A stretch of DNA of 60,000 nucleotides from Antedon mediterranea (taxonomy: Eukaryota; Echinodermata; Crinoidea; Comatulida; Antedonidae). A program made the position numbers and the translations under genes. The stretch's first letter is position 1. The number at the start of each line of letters is the position of its first letter. The notes beneath the pieces are model-generated. The model saw only the letters and a program-made list of their open reading frames with translations. It had not been told where the DNA came from and ran no database searches. Location of the stretch: positions 12,779,001-12,839,000 of the forward strand of contig NC_092673.1 of NCBI RefSeq assembly GCF_964355755.1. Reading direction: 5' to 3'. This document shows positions 36,362 through 46,870 of the stretch, in pieces.

Positions 36362-37651
36362 TTGAAAATCACAAGCAAAGAAATGGAAGCAAACTGCGGA
36401 ACATTAACGGAGCTCTTATGTGTTGATGTACAATTAAATCAACTGAAGAAGTTAAGTACTCTAAACCGGGTCAGAAAAAAAAGTCCCTCAGATAAACATC
36501 GCTGTGCTAACTCAACAACTGAAATAATCCTTAGCGACAGTCAATGATCAAAAGAAAACAATATCAGTTTTAGAAAACGACAATTGCGAATTACAAGATC
36601 AAGAAACAACTGTTATTTCAACCAGAAAGGGATCTAAAATAAATTATGTCATAAAAGAAGCGTCCATGTATTTACAGGATCTAGGGGTAGCAGAGGGTAG
36701 GCATGGTCCTGCCATACAATGAATTGTAAAAACGGTAACACCCTGTCAACTAGAAGGTGCATTGCCCTCAAAAACACACAACAAAGAAATAACTCTGAAA
36801 TATGATGGGACAACGAAGACGGGACGTCATCTTGTGGAGGTGCAATTAGTAATGAATGAGAACACTTACACACTGTGGATCGAAGGAACAGCAGGGGGGA
36901 CTGACATTGTATTAATGATATGGTAAAAGAAGTAAATGTAGATTTGTAATGAACAATTGCAGTTGACAGACAATTTGAAGAACTGGCGGGACATAATATC
37001 AATTCATTTCAATGTGCCCCTTGACACCATACATAGACAAACAGAAAAAAAAATTAAGGAAAACGAACTGACACTGAACATACAGTAGATACTGATAAAG
37101 AAAAAATGCCTTACACAAACAGCTCAACTGAAAGATCATCTTTCTGAAGGCAAGTATTATCAGCAATCTGAAGCCCTGCGCACTGAAGCATGTTCGTGTT
37201 GAAGCGATAACATATCTGAGGAAAGAGTATTTGCAGTATGGGATGTCAGAAAGCAATTGTCTCGTACAGCATCTACAGCCAAGTATCTGCCAAGACCATG
37301 TTCAAACTGAATAAGGTACATCAAGGGCAGAACTATTTAGGGACAAAATTATTTAGGACTAAGGATGCAGCGAAAGACCAAAAGAAAGACCGAGAGAAAG
37401 AATTATTACTGATGAGTGATGTCCAGAAGAGGCTAGAGAATTCGAGAAAGGTGATAGGGAGAGAAGATTATAGAATCGATAATTACAAATGGTTTTTATG
37501 AAAAGGAAGATGAGGTTCACATGGGAGTTTCAGGCATAATGAAGACGAGGGCTACTTCCGTATTGAAAGCAAAGATAAAGTTCAGAACATCTATGCTGTG
37601 CTGTCCTCCAAGAAAGTTGTTAATCTCAAAAGTACCTGCAGACAATAAAAT
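36362..37651 (+). pseudogene. Remnant of an uncharacterised transposon-like protein gene
   Basis: An initial reading frame (MKITSKEMEANCG onward) runs to a TGA at 36545-36547. It continues in another frame with INYVIKEASMYLQDLGVAEG, LKYDGTTKTGRHLVEVQL and IEGTAGGTD, with an internal TGA near 36719. Further frames give KDHLSEGKYYQQ, SEERVFAVWDVRKQLSRTAS, a charged coiled-coil stretch (DQKKDREKELL, 37238-37501) and VLKAKIKFRTS (about 37560-37600). The order matches a family of large animal proteins of unknown function that I know as repetitive and probably transposon-encoded: a 'xxDGTTxxGxHxxxV...AGGTxxD' core followed by a coiled-coil tail. Many stops and shifts make it a clear pseudogene. Family assignment is from memory. 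Confidence 0.5.
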
Positions 37652-37902
37652 ACTGTGCAACATAATTCAAAATCCCAACTCTATCATAGTCATTTTTTAA
37701 GGCACACATCTTTCGCTTAGACCTGTAAAATAAAAAATAAAAACAATTAAATTTTTATTATTAAATTTTCATCGACCAAAGTAAAAATAATTTAGATCAT
37801 ATCGTGACCAATGCGACCGATTTCGAACGCGACCGATATATATCGTAAAATTTGTTTAGTGCAAGCGACAGTGGAGTACAGTAATTACATCGGGCTTCCT
37901 CT

Positions 37903-38020
37903 CTGATGGGAGAGTTGCCGATCGATGTACAGTACTGTGACCTGTACTACACAGTGGGGCGTTCTGATGGGAGAGTTGCCGATCGATGTACAGTACTGTG
38001 ACCTGTACTACATAGTGGGT
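37903..38020. repeat. Two-copy 61-bp tandem repeat
   Basis: CTGATGGGAGAGTTGCCGAT starts both units (37903, 37964), followed by ATGTACAGTACTGTGACC. Confidence 0.85.
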
Positions 38021-38911
38021 TGTCCCCTGTTTATTATTCCTACACGTTCTATGTTATTTTGTATTCAAATTTATCAAGAATATATCATTTGTGTAATTTT
38101 ACGCACTTGTAAAAACTAGCCTATTTTAACGTTTAGGAGCGACTTTGCGATGGGGCGACCTTGCCCTTGGGCGAATTTGCGATGACCTAATTCAATTACA
38201 TTATCGCCGTAAATTACTTACTAATTAATATTGTTATATTTACAGATTCGGATCTGTCATGTGCACGATTAACCAAAAGTTAACATCTTAATCATTTTCG
38301 CATGCAAACCTACAAACAATTACTCAATTTTTATTTGTATGTACCTGATGTTCATTTATTTATATAAAGTTAAATTTTAATTACCAATTTCAATTAATCA
38401 TCACAAATTGTAACTAATAATAGTAACTATACCACACAAGAGTGCTCAAGGCGCGCTAAAAAAAATTAATTCAATATAGGATATCTGAATTAATAATATG
38501 CAATGTCTTTGGATTAAAACCACCCCAATGTTTTTTTGTTAGAACAACCGCAATAACAATCATGTTCATGTTTTTAGGGTGAGAAGAGGCAGCTGAGATT
38601 GTACAGAAGATAATTAACTTAATTGTCTATAATACTTTCTTAATTTTAAACTGCAGATACAAATCCTAAACAAATACACACATCCTCCCTCGCGTTCCAT
38701 GCTTTTTACATTGCTTCAACAAATGTCATATACCTTCTTATGCGCTCCACGCTTAAATTCGTTGAAATAAACTTCTGTGTTGTATTACAAATATTGCAAT
38801 TTTTTTTTTAAATATGTAAATTTTGTTACAGATATTGAGTGAGTGTATAGGATTGGAAATTTCGCACTACATCCGTCACTACCACCATAACCCTGTAACC
38901 TTTTTCGGCAG
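38021..38911. other. No gene seen; short GGGCGAC repeats
   Basis: GAGCGACTTTGCGATGGGG-type short repeats lie at 38137-38180. The rest is AT-rich without recognisable exons. Confidence 0.45.
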
Positions 38912-39830
38912 GCAAATTTAAAGAGGAAACTTACTCAACCAAACCAACCAACAGATCTTTCTTTTGAATTGGATGAGGAACACATCCCCCCTGGTTTTGT
39001 TGCGCTAAGACATCCAAAGCAAAGGTCGAAAGTTTGGTAAGTAATGACAAACGAATCCTTTAATTCAGCTAAAAATTTTTTTCATTACAGGTGGTCTTGT
39101 CTCTCTTCTTGGTGTCATTACAGGTACATTGATGGCACTTTCAAGGTGGTGAAAGATCTGTTTTACTAACTCTTTCGATAAACGCGTTTGTGAAGTCTGG
39201 GGCAGTGCAGAAACAGGTCCCCCTGCTCTTTGCCGTTATGTCTGGGTAGTGGATTGCAACGCGTACTGTAAGGAAGGTAGTTGCAAACTACAAGTCATCT
39301 TTGTGGCAATCTCTCAGGACAGTTTTTCCTAGAGTGCACCCAACTGGTTGCCTTTTTCATTTCACACAAGTAGGTGATACGAAAATTATATTTTAACAAA
39401 CATTTTTTTTTCAACAGAAAAATCTATTTGCAAGAAAATAACACATAATTGCAGGCCGTCCCTGTGATTAAAGAGAAAATTAAATTTGCACCAAATTAAC
39501 ACTTTTCTTGTTATAATTGCAGGTCGTTTAGGATTTTCATTGCCTGTATTATTATTTTTTATACAGAAATCTAATTTTCCAGCTTTTTTTTTTATAATTG
39601 CAGGTGGTTTTTCGGTCCAAGATTTGGGCTTACAACGCGCATACTGGACGGATCCTGGCACTCACATGATTGTTCAACGGCTGATGACACTGCCTGTTGT
39701 TCCTGTTGAAAAAGTGTACATGGACAACGAGGATGAGGTGGTTGATGTTCCTAAACCACGTGAGTTGATTGATTACTCACGAACAACCTGGATCTACGAA
39801 ACTATGTACTGTTTTTTTACTTATTTTCTA
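38912..39830 (+). pseudogene. MULE transposase-domain pseudogene
   Basis: Exon 38912-39036 encodes ANLKRKLTQPNQPTDLSFEL then DEEHIPPGFV. It joins in phase across GT..AG to an exon from 39124 with WYIDGTFKVVK, the first catalytic-region motif of MULE transposases. After a TAA and frameshift near 39168, NAFVKSGGAVQKQVPLLFAV appears. After another shift, LWQSLRTVFP and GCLFHFTQ follow (to about 39369). A third exon (39604-39830) gives QDLGLQRAYW, RLMTLPVVP and LIDYSRTTWI. The order and spacing fit animal MULE/FLYWCH-type genes. At least two frameshifts make it dead. Confidence 0.75.
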
Positions 39831-39867
39831 TGGAAATTCAGAATGTGGCTGATTTCGGGTTAGTTAA

Positions 39868-40100
39868 AGATGTATTGTCCCCTGAAACACAAACAATTTA
39901 AATTTGTCATTTCAAAGTTATTCACTTTAAGTTAAAAATTCGAGCCAAAAACGTAGTTAACAGGTGAATTAATTTGATTACATTTCGTCTGGAAAATCGT
40001 CACTTAGCGAAAGTAAACAAATATTTCAAACCACGAGTATGCATGATGCTAATTAGGATTGTTTACAACTCGTCTTGGTTGAGAAGGTGTTTTACACATA
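39868..40100. mobile_element. Truncated copy of the TTAA-flanked MITE
   Basis: TTAA (39864-39867) is followed by AGATGTATTGTCCC and about 230 bp closely similar to 55921-56190, including ACCACGAGTATGCATGATGC. The right half and right end are missing. Confidence 0.75.
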
Positions 40101-40291
40101 TTTGTAACTATATTTATTATTAATATTTCATTATACAGATATCCCATCCTACACAGGAAGGAAACTGCTATAAAATGTTTAACTAAGTTTATTTTAACAG
40201 AGATATGTTTCATCATTTGAGTACGTATAAACTAATAATTCCTATTATAATATATTTTTTACATTGTAATTAATGAGGGCTTTTTTTTTAG

Positions 40292-41416
40292 ATGATAATG
40301 CAGCACTGCTAAAAAAAAACCAGATGTGCTGATGTTGACGCACCTGCTACATGTGCTGACACTGATACATCTGCACCAGACGCAACTTCTAGTAGCAGCA
40401 ATGATGACAGTAGCATACACTATTTCCTTTACGAAGCGATGGGCAATCGCCGTAAGTTTTTTTTTATACATGTACTTTTATCTTGTTGTGGAGAAAATAC
40501 AAATTGACCCCTGCCTACAAAAAACGTACATTTTGATTATTTTGCATTTTGTACAAGATGATTGTTCTCCTAAAAAAAAAATGTTAAAATTTTGTTTTTG
40601 CATGCCATTTTAATGTCACATAATAGTTATCCACTTTGACCAAAAATTTGATAGGAAAACAAATATTTACTTGAAAAAACTGTAATTTAAAGCAAAAAAA
40701 TAGTCAAATTGGATTGTTATAATAGTAATACTATGACTTATTTGCAACGCAGTATTTAAGATTGTTTGTGTCGCCAGTAAAAATTATCTCTTTAACAGGT
40801 CAAAATTGCTTGACAAAATCGACCAGCTAACTCAAAAGCAGCAAATTATGGAAACAATGCTGGAGAATATATTGAATGCAGTCACCTCACAACCACCACC
40901 ATCGCTACAACCACCACATATTTCGATATCCCAGCAGAAGGAAGCCATGACTCCTCCACAACCAGCTCAGCCCTCGCCACCCCAGCTAACGGAAGTCGTC
41001 GCCCTCCCACCAAATCAACAACAGCCACCGCAACACCAATCTACAACCAGATCGCTGTTAGCAATTGTAGCACAACCACGACTACAACCCGGGCCAACAG
41101 GAATGGTGCTGGTTGGCGGTACGCATCCAGTTTCAAATGAAGATTATCATCGCGCAGTATCAGGTACATCAAACGCGAAATCATTTACCCGGCATTTGAC
41201 TACTGTTCAGAGCACAGGAGAATCTAATCTAACTGGGTCAAAGGTAAAAATCAATGGAAATACCATCATTCGTAAACACTGTCACCTGATCGCATGACCG
41301 CAATGTTCCGCCAAGTTGAACTACAACACCCTGGCTCAATTTCAACTCAACAAAAAGCCATTAGAGAAGCGGTAAATGGCAAGTGCCAATCACACCGCTT
41401 TAATAATAGACAATAA
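40292..41416 (+). pseudogene. BEN-domain pseudogene 1
   Basis: A small exon (40292-40451) holds an acidic segment in two frames (DDNAALLKKN, then DTDTSAPDATSSSSNDDSS). Exon 2, from 40799, encodes a coiled-coil (LLDKIDQLTQKQQIMETMLE), a proline/glutamine-rich linker, and then a BEN-like C-terminus: TRHLTTV, ESNLTGSKVKINGNT and IRK. After a frameshift near 41280 it continues LSPDRMTAMFRQVELQHPGS and AIREAVNGKCQ, with stop at 41414-41416. BEN domains are protein and DNA interaction modules of chromatin factors and of some transposon or viral proteins. It directly follows the MULE remnant on the same strand, but no splice evidence joins the two. Confidence 0.65.
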
Positions 41417-41612
41417 TATATTAAATCTTGTTTTTAAACTGATCTTGTATTGTTATTAAATTTTTTATTTATTCGTATGTATATTTATAAATGCTAATAA
41501 AATTAAATTGAGTTTAGTATTGTTTTCAATATTGTTTTAAATATGTAAAACAATAATATATTCAATTTTGTTTTTAAACTGATCTTGTATTGTTATTACA
41601 TTTTTTATTTGT
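41409..41612. repeat. Diverged two-copy repeat, period about 138 bp
   Basis: ACAATAATATATT-AAT-TTGTTTTTAAAC followed by GATCTTGTATTGTTATTA occurs twice (about 41410 and 41548). Confidence 0.7.
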
Positions 41613-42954
41613 TTGTTCTCGTTCGTTCTCGTTTTCACTCGAGCTGCAAGACATAGATCCTATACTTCAATATCGATCGTTTTCACAATGTTGTAAAATA
41701 ATGGAAATACAGTACTGACTACAAATCATGTACCCTAAACCGCGTTTGTCACGCGTGTAAAATGTGTGTAATTGCCGCGGACCTGTAATCGGCGTGTGGT
41801 CCATGACGTCAGCTACTTCCTGCTACAATGTGGAATTCACGGTCCTTGACGATCGTGAAACAGTGCGTGCTTGAATAGTTGTTGTTTATTTAATTTGTGT
41901 TAAGGAACGCGACCATGATTATGTAACCAGAACACTCCTGTCACTGTAATGTAACAAAGTTTACTTCTGTCTATTGTTATCCATAAAAAAAAACCAAAAC
42001 AAAGGATGAGAATTTGATGATTTTAGAAGGCCAAATGTTAGAAATAATAATCCAAACACCGAATGTCGAATTGGTTTAATAATAAATATTCTGTTCGGTT
42101 TGATGTATAAATTGCATTGCATATATTTTTCCATTAAAATTAGCCTAATCGAGTATTAGTCCAAGGCCACAAATCATTGCGTGTTTATTCATCAGGCGAT
42201 AACGGCTCTCGGCGGCCAATTCCACTGGCTCATTGTACTTGTTGAGTAGGGCCTACAACGCGACATTTCCAGTTACTCTAGTAATTTTAATAATTAACAA
42301 CGTATAATATATAATCCGTCATAAACAAAACAGTAACTAATTTTTAGGCCTATTTCACTCTATACACTCTACGGCATGCATAGCGTGTTGGTTTTGACCT
42401 TAGGAAATGGTATGACCCAACCAATCAACGCATTCCACTCCACAGTACTCTACAGTATAAACGGAAAGTTTCCAGATTTAATTTCTAGTCATTTTAGTAA
42501 TTACAAGGTAAAATTTATATTCATAAAAACCCAACGAAAGTTTTTATGAAAAAATACACGTCAAAATAACAATAACATTTACATCATTATTTGCGAATGG
42601 CCAATTAAATTCGTTCGTTTTTGATGACGGAAACTTAAATTGAAAATACTTTAGTTGATGGAAACTTCTATTATATTCTAATATGAAAAATAATATTAAT
42701 GTATTATATTACAAAGTTTTTGAACTGTGTCTGAATGATTGATGCGATATCCAGAAAAGACTTCTAAAAAAAAAACAAAAAAAAAAAACCTCTATATTTT
42801 AAACGTTTCCGACGTATATTTATTTATAAACGTATATTTGTAATGCAAAATAGATAATGTAAACAAACCCAAATGTATGTACATTTAAACATTCATTTAA
42901 AATATGCAAAATTGGTATCCATTTTTTATCATGCATCATCGTGAAGGAGATATC
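41613..42954. other. No gene seen
   Basis: AT-rich DNA. A CCAATTAAATTCGTTCG block near 42600 resembles the promoter-like motif at 5822. An A-run at 42767-42788 may be a retro-insertion tail. Confidence 0.4.
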
Positions 42955-43066
42955 AGCCAATCAGATTGTTTACGTCGTCGATTGGATAATTCCTTTATAA
43001 GATTTGGGCGTGGTTCTTGACAGGTATAAATTTTGTGTTTCTAAATAAAAATTTCACTGCCCAAAA
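42955..43066 (+). promoter_or_regulatory. CCAAT/TATA promoter-like block of the Tc1 gene
   Basis: CCAATCAGA (about 42957), an inverted CCAAT (GATTGG, about 42980) and TTTATAAG (about 42994) precede the ATG at 43067. The arrangement is compact, like histone gene promoters. Inference only. Confidence 0.35.
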
Positions 43067-44059
43067 ATGAAAGGTCAACTATCATTGTATCTGAGAGAAC
43101 GGATTGTCCGTTTGAACGAGCTGGGCATGCGCCAAAGAAGAATTGTTGATGTTCTCCGGGAAGAAGAGTAGGTGGAAGTTGAGAGACACACTGTGGGGAG
43201 AATAATTAAAACTTACAAGGAAACCGGTTCATGGGCTGCAAGAATTCGATCAGGGCGTAAACCAAAATTCACTATCGAGCACGCTCACTTCATTGACGAC
43301 CTTTACCGAGATGATGATGAGTTAACTTCCTACCAAATATCGGGTATCTTCCGTGACGTATTTGATCTAAATGTTTAGGCATCCACAATAAGAAGAAGCC
43401 GAAACAAGTTAGGATGGAAGAAAAGCGGACCAAAATACTGCCAAATGATTAGCGATGTAAATAAGGTGAAGCGGTTAGAATTTTGTACCCGAATGCTAGA
43501 GGATGGAGATATGTTTGAAGACGTGATATGGACTGACGAGACTTCCATTCACCTGGAGCAGCATGGAAAGGTGTGCTTCTACAAAAAAGGAGAGGAGCCA
43601 AAACTTAAACCAAAGGCTAAACACCCGGTAAAGGTTCACGTTTGGGGGGGAATCAGTTTCAGAGGTACCACCAATTTCCTAATTTTCGGGAGAAACATGA
43701 ATGCGGAGTTTTATGTTAACGCTGCAACCGTATAGTCGTCACATGTTCCCTGATTCACATAGTTTCCAACAAGACAATGATCCTAAACATACAAGTAATT
43801 TATCCACACGATATATGGAAGAACATGGGATAAATTGGTGGAAGACTCAACCCGAATCACCAGATCTCAACCCGATTGAAAACGTCTGGCATCAACTGAA
43901 GAATAATCTTCGACGACATGCAAAACCAAAAAATCAACAGGAACTTATCAATGGCATAGAAAATTGGTGGAAAACCACATTGACACCTGAATTATGCGGC
44001 AGATACATCCGACATATTCATAAAGTGATAGCTGTCGTGATCCGGATACTGAAGTTTAA
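43067..44059 (+). pseudogene. Tc1-type (DD34E) transposase pseudogene
   Basis: It starts at ATG 43067 with an N-terminal helix-turn-helix region (MKGQLSLYLRERIVRLNELG). In-frame TAG codons occur at 43169-43171 and 43376-43378. The catalytic core shows WTDETSIHLE (first D), HVWGGIS, FQQDNDPKHTS (second D) and DLNPIENVWHQLK (E). The D-to-E spacing is 34, the classical Tc1 value. A frameshift falls near 43735. The natural end is probably TAA at 44057-44059 after KVIAVVI, reached through one more shift. Length (about 330 codons) is normal for Tc1. No terminal inverted repeats were found. A histone-type 3' end follows 22 nt later. Confidence 0.85.
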
Positions 44060-44081
44060 GACCAACATTTTCAAAACAAAT

Positions 44082-44118
44082 GGCTCTTTTCAGAGCCACA
44101 AATTGACAAAAGAGATTT
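44082..44118 (+). promoter_or_regulatory. Histone-type 3' end: stem-loop plus downstream element
   Basis: GGCTCTTTTCAGAGCC (44082-44097) matches the replication-dependent histone stem-loop consensus GGYYYUHHUHARRRCC at every position. It has a 6-bp stem, a TTTC loop and a following AC. The purine-rich CAAAAGAGATTT at 44107-44118 is placed as a U7-binding histone downstream element. It lies 22 nt after the inferred Tc1 stop. No histone coding sequence was found nearby. Confidence 0.7.
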
Positions 44119-44787
44119 GAAAGTATTACATTTTGCCAAACCACACACTTACAAAAAACGAGTCATTCATCATATTTACATACAATATAAAAGTATAGTA
44201 TACAACATTCCATTCATTAAAATATGAAAATTAGTTTTATTCAAACAACTTAAGAAATGCTAAGCCTTAAAAAGTACATAAAATAATATATCAATGATTG
44301 AGCACTTTTAGTGGATATGTGCGCTATATAAATTATTTATTATCATGATTGCAGCGTTGTGTTGCATGTACGGTTGTTCAGTTTCATGTATTTTGTTGTT
44401 TATGTGACCACTAGAGCGTGAACAGCGCGTCTACACAGTATAATAAGACCTGGGATTGAAAACATAAAATGGAATAGAAATGTTGTACGGTCATGCTTAA
44501 ATTTAATCAAAATAAAACTATGGTAATTCCAATTCTTAATTAATTTGATAATTATCAAGTCAGATTCTTGAACATTGCGAAAATGATTGAAACGTCAAAT
44601 TTACCTGAAATTATTCAATCTGTCAATATTATATTAATTTTTATTTGTGTATGCCTTTTATGTTGTGTGTTATTTCACACAACATGTTATTTATTATTAT
44701 AATAATAATTATTATTTAGAGTTTAATGTGGTATGTTTTGAAGGTGACTGGTTTCTATGTGGGGTTTGCCATTTTAAATGCTTTAAA
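44119..44787. other. Spacer between convergent pseudogenes, with a LINE-tail fragment
   Basis: GAGCACTTTTAGTGGATATG followed by TGCGCTATATAAATTATT (about 44310-44345) resembles the LINE 3' end at 48870-48920. No coding exon was seen. Confidence 0.5.
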
Positions 44788-44815
44788 TCTCTTTTGTTTT
44801 TTTTGGAAAAGAGCC
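44788..44815 (-). promoter_or_regulatory. Degenerate histone-type 3' end of BEN pseudogene 2
   Basis: On the minus strand, GGCTCTTTTC is followed by CAAAA in place of the right stem arm, then CAAAAGAGATTT. The flanks (AAAACAAAC before, AAAG after) match the perfect site at 44082 in inverted orientation. It starts 18 nt after the TAA at 44836-44834. Confidence 0.5.
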
Positions 44816-45446
44816 GTTTGTTTTGAGATATAATTAGAAATCGATGAATGGTTCAGCAGGTTGGGGTTCTTGAATTTGTTGCATCGGTGCTCGTGGTTGG
44901 AGTGGTGCTCGTGGTCTGGGACTTCGCAGACACCTGCATCCCTCGTCGATCGCTAACACACAAAGCTTCCACGTTCGTGTTTGTTCATTCAATGGAATTG
45001 TATAGGATTTGATGACTCAATGGCCCTGTTTTCCCATTAACGTTACTCATTCGCATCTCATTCTTGGTGAATAGTTTTCTAACAAGTCCGAGTGCAAAAA
45101 TTTCTTTTAGAAGTGGCCCACCTTTTGACTTCTGCAACGGCATCTCTATGCAGTACGTCGTCACCCACAGAGTTGCGGGGGAGGCGACACAGTTATTTTA
45201 AAATTCCTGGGCGATCAGTTCAGAGACGATATTTTTTATATTTTGCGTCAGGTCGGCCAACCAAGGAGGGGCTTCATTATGTTTTGTGTCGATGTACTCA
45301 CGTAGTCGCCGTTCCATTCCTGCAATACTGTCAAACACATCTACTGCTGGGGGTACTTCAGGTTCTGGTTCTTCTACATCTGACTCTTCAACATGCATAC
45401 CATCGCCTGTTACGTCCCCGCGAAGAAACACCCTGGGTACCTGTGG

Positions 45447-45600
45447 CCGTATTCACCAATCTCACTTAGGCTAAGGGAAATACTTACCCTTAAAATTTAA
45501 GAATTCCCTTAACAAAGGAAAACACTTAAGGGGTATTCACAAATGAGTTAAGGGATTCACTTACCTAAGGGAAACCCTTACTTTTAAGTAAAACACTTAA
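45447..45600. mobile_element. PIF/Harbinger-like terminal sequences
   Basis: GGCCGTATTCACCAATCTCA (45446-45465) and GGGGTATTCACAAATGAGTT (about 45530) look like Harbinger-type ends (TATTCAC..AA followed by TTAAGGG). Several CTTAAGGG and CCCTTA repeats lie between. No matching right end was found, so the element is truncated. Confidence 0.4.
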
Positions 45601-45634
45601 GGGAAAAATATATCAATATTCATGAGTTTCCCAT

Positions 45635-45736
45635 TGTCCAATCAAAAAGAGAAACAATGTGTCCAATATCCAATCACTTTCCCTCATTCAAACCTCATTT
45701 GCATATTCAATGAAAACTTTTGCTGGCAACAAAAAA
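45635..45736 (+). promoter_or_regulatory. CCAAT/octamer promoter-like block before the Myb/SANT exon
   Basis: CCAAT boxes at about 45637, 45662 and 45669, and an ATTTGCAT octamer near 45700, sit within 100 bp of ATG 45737. Octamer plus CCAAT is the usual pairing in histone H2B promoters. Function not shown. Confidence 0.3.
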
Positions 45737-46013
45737 ATGGCAGCAACTAAACGAAAACCTAATTGGAAGGACGAAGAAAAGGAGGTGTTGGTAGCCGAGT
45801 ATGGAAAAAGAAAAAATATTTTAAGAGCTGCTTTTGATAGTAAAATAACCTATCAACAAAAAACAACAGCCTGGCAAGAGATTACCGCTGCTGTCAAACA
45901 AACAAATCCAACTGCCGGCAGGGACCAACAAAATGTCCAAAAAAAATGGGAAAACCTTGTGTCGCAGGCTATGCAGAACATTACATCGTTCAAAAAAGAC
46001 ATTATGCAAACAG
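45737..46013 (+). CDS. Myb/SANT-like DNA-binding exon (Harbinger accessory protein type), 5' exon only
   Basis: The frame starts MAATKRKPNWKDEEKEVLV and runs 92 codons to a phase-1 GTAAAA donor at 46014. W-x-DEE, ILRAAF, AWQEITAAV and QKKWENL are the tryptophan and helix landmarks of the Myb/SANT-like domain found in Harbinger Myb proteins and in NAIF1-type factors. The frame is intact. No second exon was recognised to the right. It lies antisense in the intron of BEN pseudogene 2, next to Harbinger-like ends, so it probably belongs to that inserted element. Confidence 0.6.
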
Positions 46014-46783
46014 GTAAAATTTAGTTTAATATTATGACTGTTTGTAGTCCTATAAATACGTTTTAATGCCAAAATGTAGTTGTTGTTAGGGAACATCACT
46101 CCAATGGAATAGGCCGATATGCTTCTTTACTTAGACTAACTTTAATTAGTTTTTTGCCGGAGATAGGCCCTAGAGGCCGGGAGGCCTTTTATTTAAAAAC
46201 AAAGTTGATCATGATTGATTAGTTAGGAGGACTCGCGATAATACACGCCCACCGTACAATAGATAAAATAAATCGTAAATTTTGTTTAAAGTCTTAGAGT
46301 AAAAAAATGGGCATTGAAATGTGTGTGGGTGTGTGTGTTAACAACCCCAGAGTTAAATTATTGAATAAACTTTTTTTTAATCAACTTACGTCTTTGACCT
46401 TCGGTTTTTTTGCAGCCTGTTTTGGTTTCGGTGTCGACGTTTTTGTTAGCATTGCCGCACGCTTTGACGTTGTCGGTTGCTCGTCGTCATCGGTATCACT
46501 ATCAATCAGAGTCTTCTTCGCTATCCACGTCAGTGTCTTGGGCTTGCCCACTCTTCAACAATTTTCTTTCCAATTCACGCAATTCATGGGGATTATTGGA
46601 CAGTTTGCGGATGACTGCAGGGAGCAAATTCCCCTCCCATAGTACCTCCACTGCTGCTCCAGACGAAACATCACCGACGATCAATTTTGTTTTAACGATA
46701 CTTAAACTTTCTTCTTCGGGAAAGTAAACTAACGCCTCGCATGGAATACTTGAACGTTGACGAGCTGACATAGGTTTAAACAT

Positions 46784-46870
46784 TTTGTTGATTCAGAAAA
46801 CTGAACTGGTACATGAACATTGAAATGCTCGTACTTTTATAGATTGTGAGCCCTGCTCTGATTGGCTGGA
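46784..46870 (-). promoter_or_regulatory. CCAAT/TATA promoter-like block of BEN pseudogene 2
   Basis: On the minus strand, CCAATCAG (46865-46858) is followed by CTATAAAAG (about 46842-46834) and then ATG at 46783. CCAAT-to-TATA spacing is about 20 bp, compact and histone-like. Confidence 0.4.

Larger units (their letters stand above)
44834..46783 (-). pseudogene. BEN-domain pseudogene 2
   Basis: Exon 1 (46783-46390) starts MFKPMSARQRSSIPCEALVY and has GDVSSGAAVEVLWEG and an acidic tail. A 4-bp insertion near 46502 shifts the frame into a lysine-rich nuclear-signal-like stretch (KPKQAAKKPKVKD), ending at a GTAAGT donor. Exon 2 (from 45440) has EESDVEEPEPEVPP and MERRLREYID. The BEN domain follows in shifted frames (VLHRDAVAEVKRWATSKR, then GLVRKLFTKNEMRMSNVNG, then KLCVLAIDEGCRCLRSPRPR). 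The stop TAA is at 44836-44834. At least four small indels make it a pseudogene. Its N-terminus is homologous to the gene at 58090 (ALVYF...ES..IV..K...GD). A Harbinger fragment sits in its intron. Confidence 0.65.

Noticed and set aside
36649-37256. Minus-strand frames of 85-117 codons
   Set aside because: Antisense to the plus-strand transposon-like remnant; no motifs.
45092-45474. Plus-strand frames of 62-125 codons
   Set aside because: Antisense shadows of exon 2 and the BEN region of BEN pseudogene 2.
46307-46727. Plus-strand frames of 105-111 codons
   Set aside because: Antisense shadows of exon 1 of BEN pseudogene 2.
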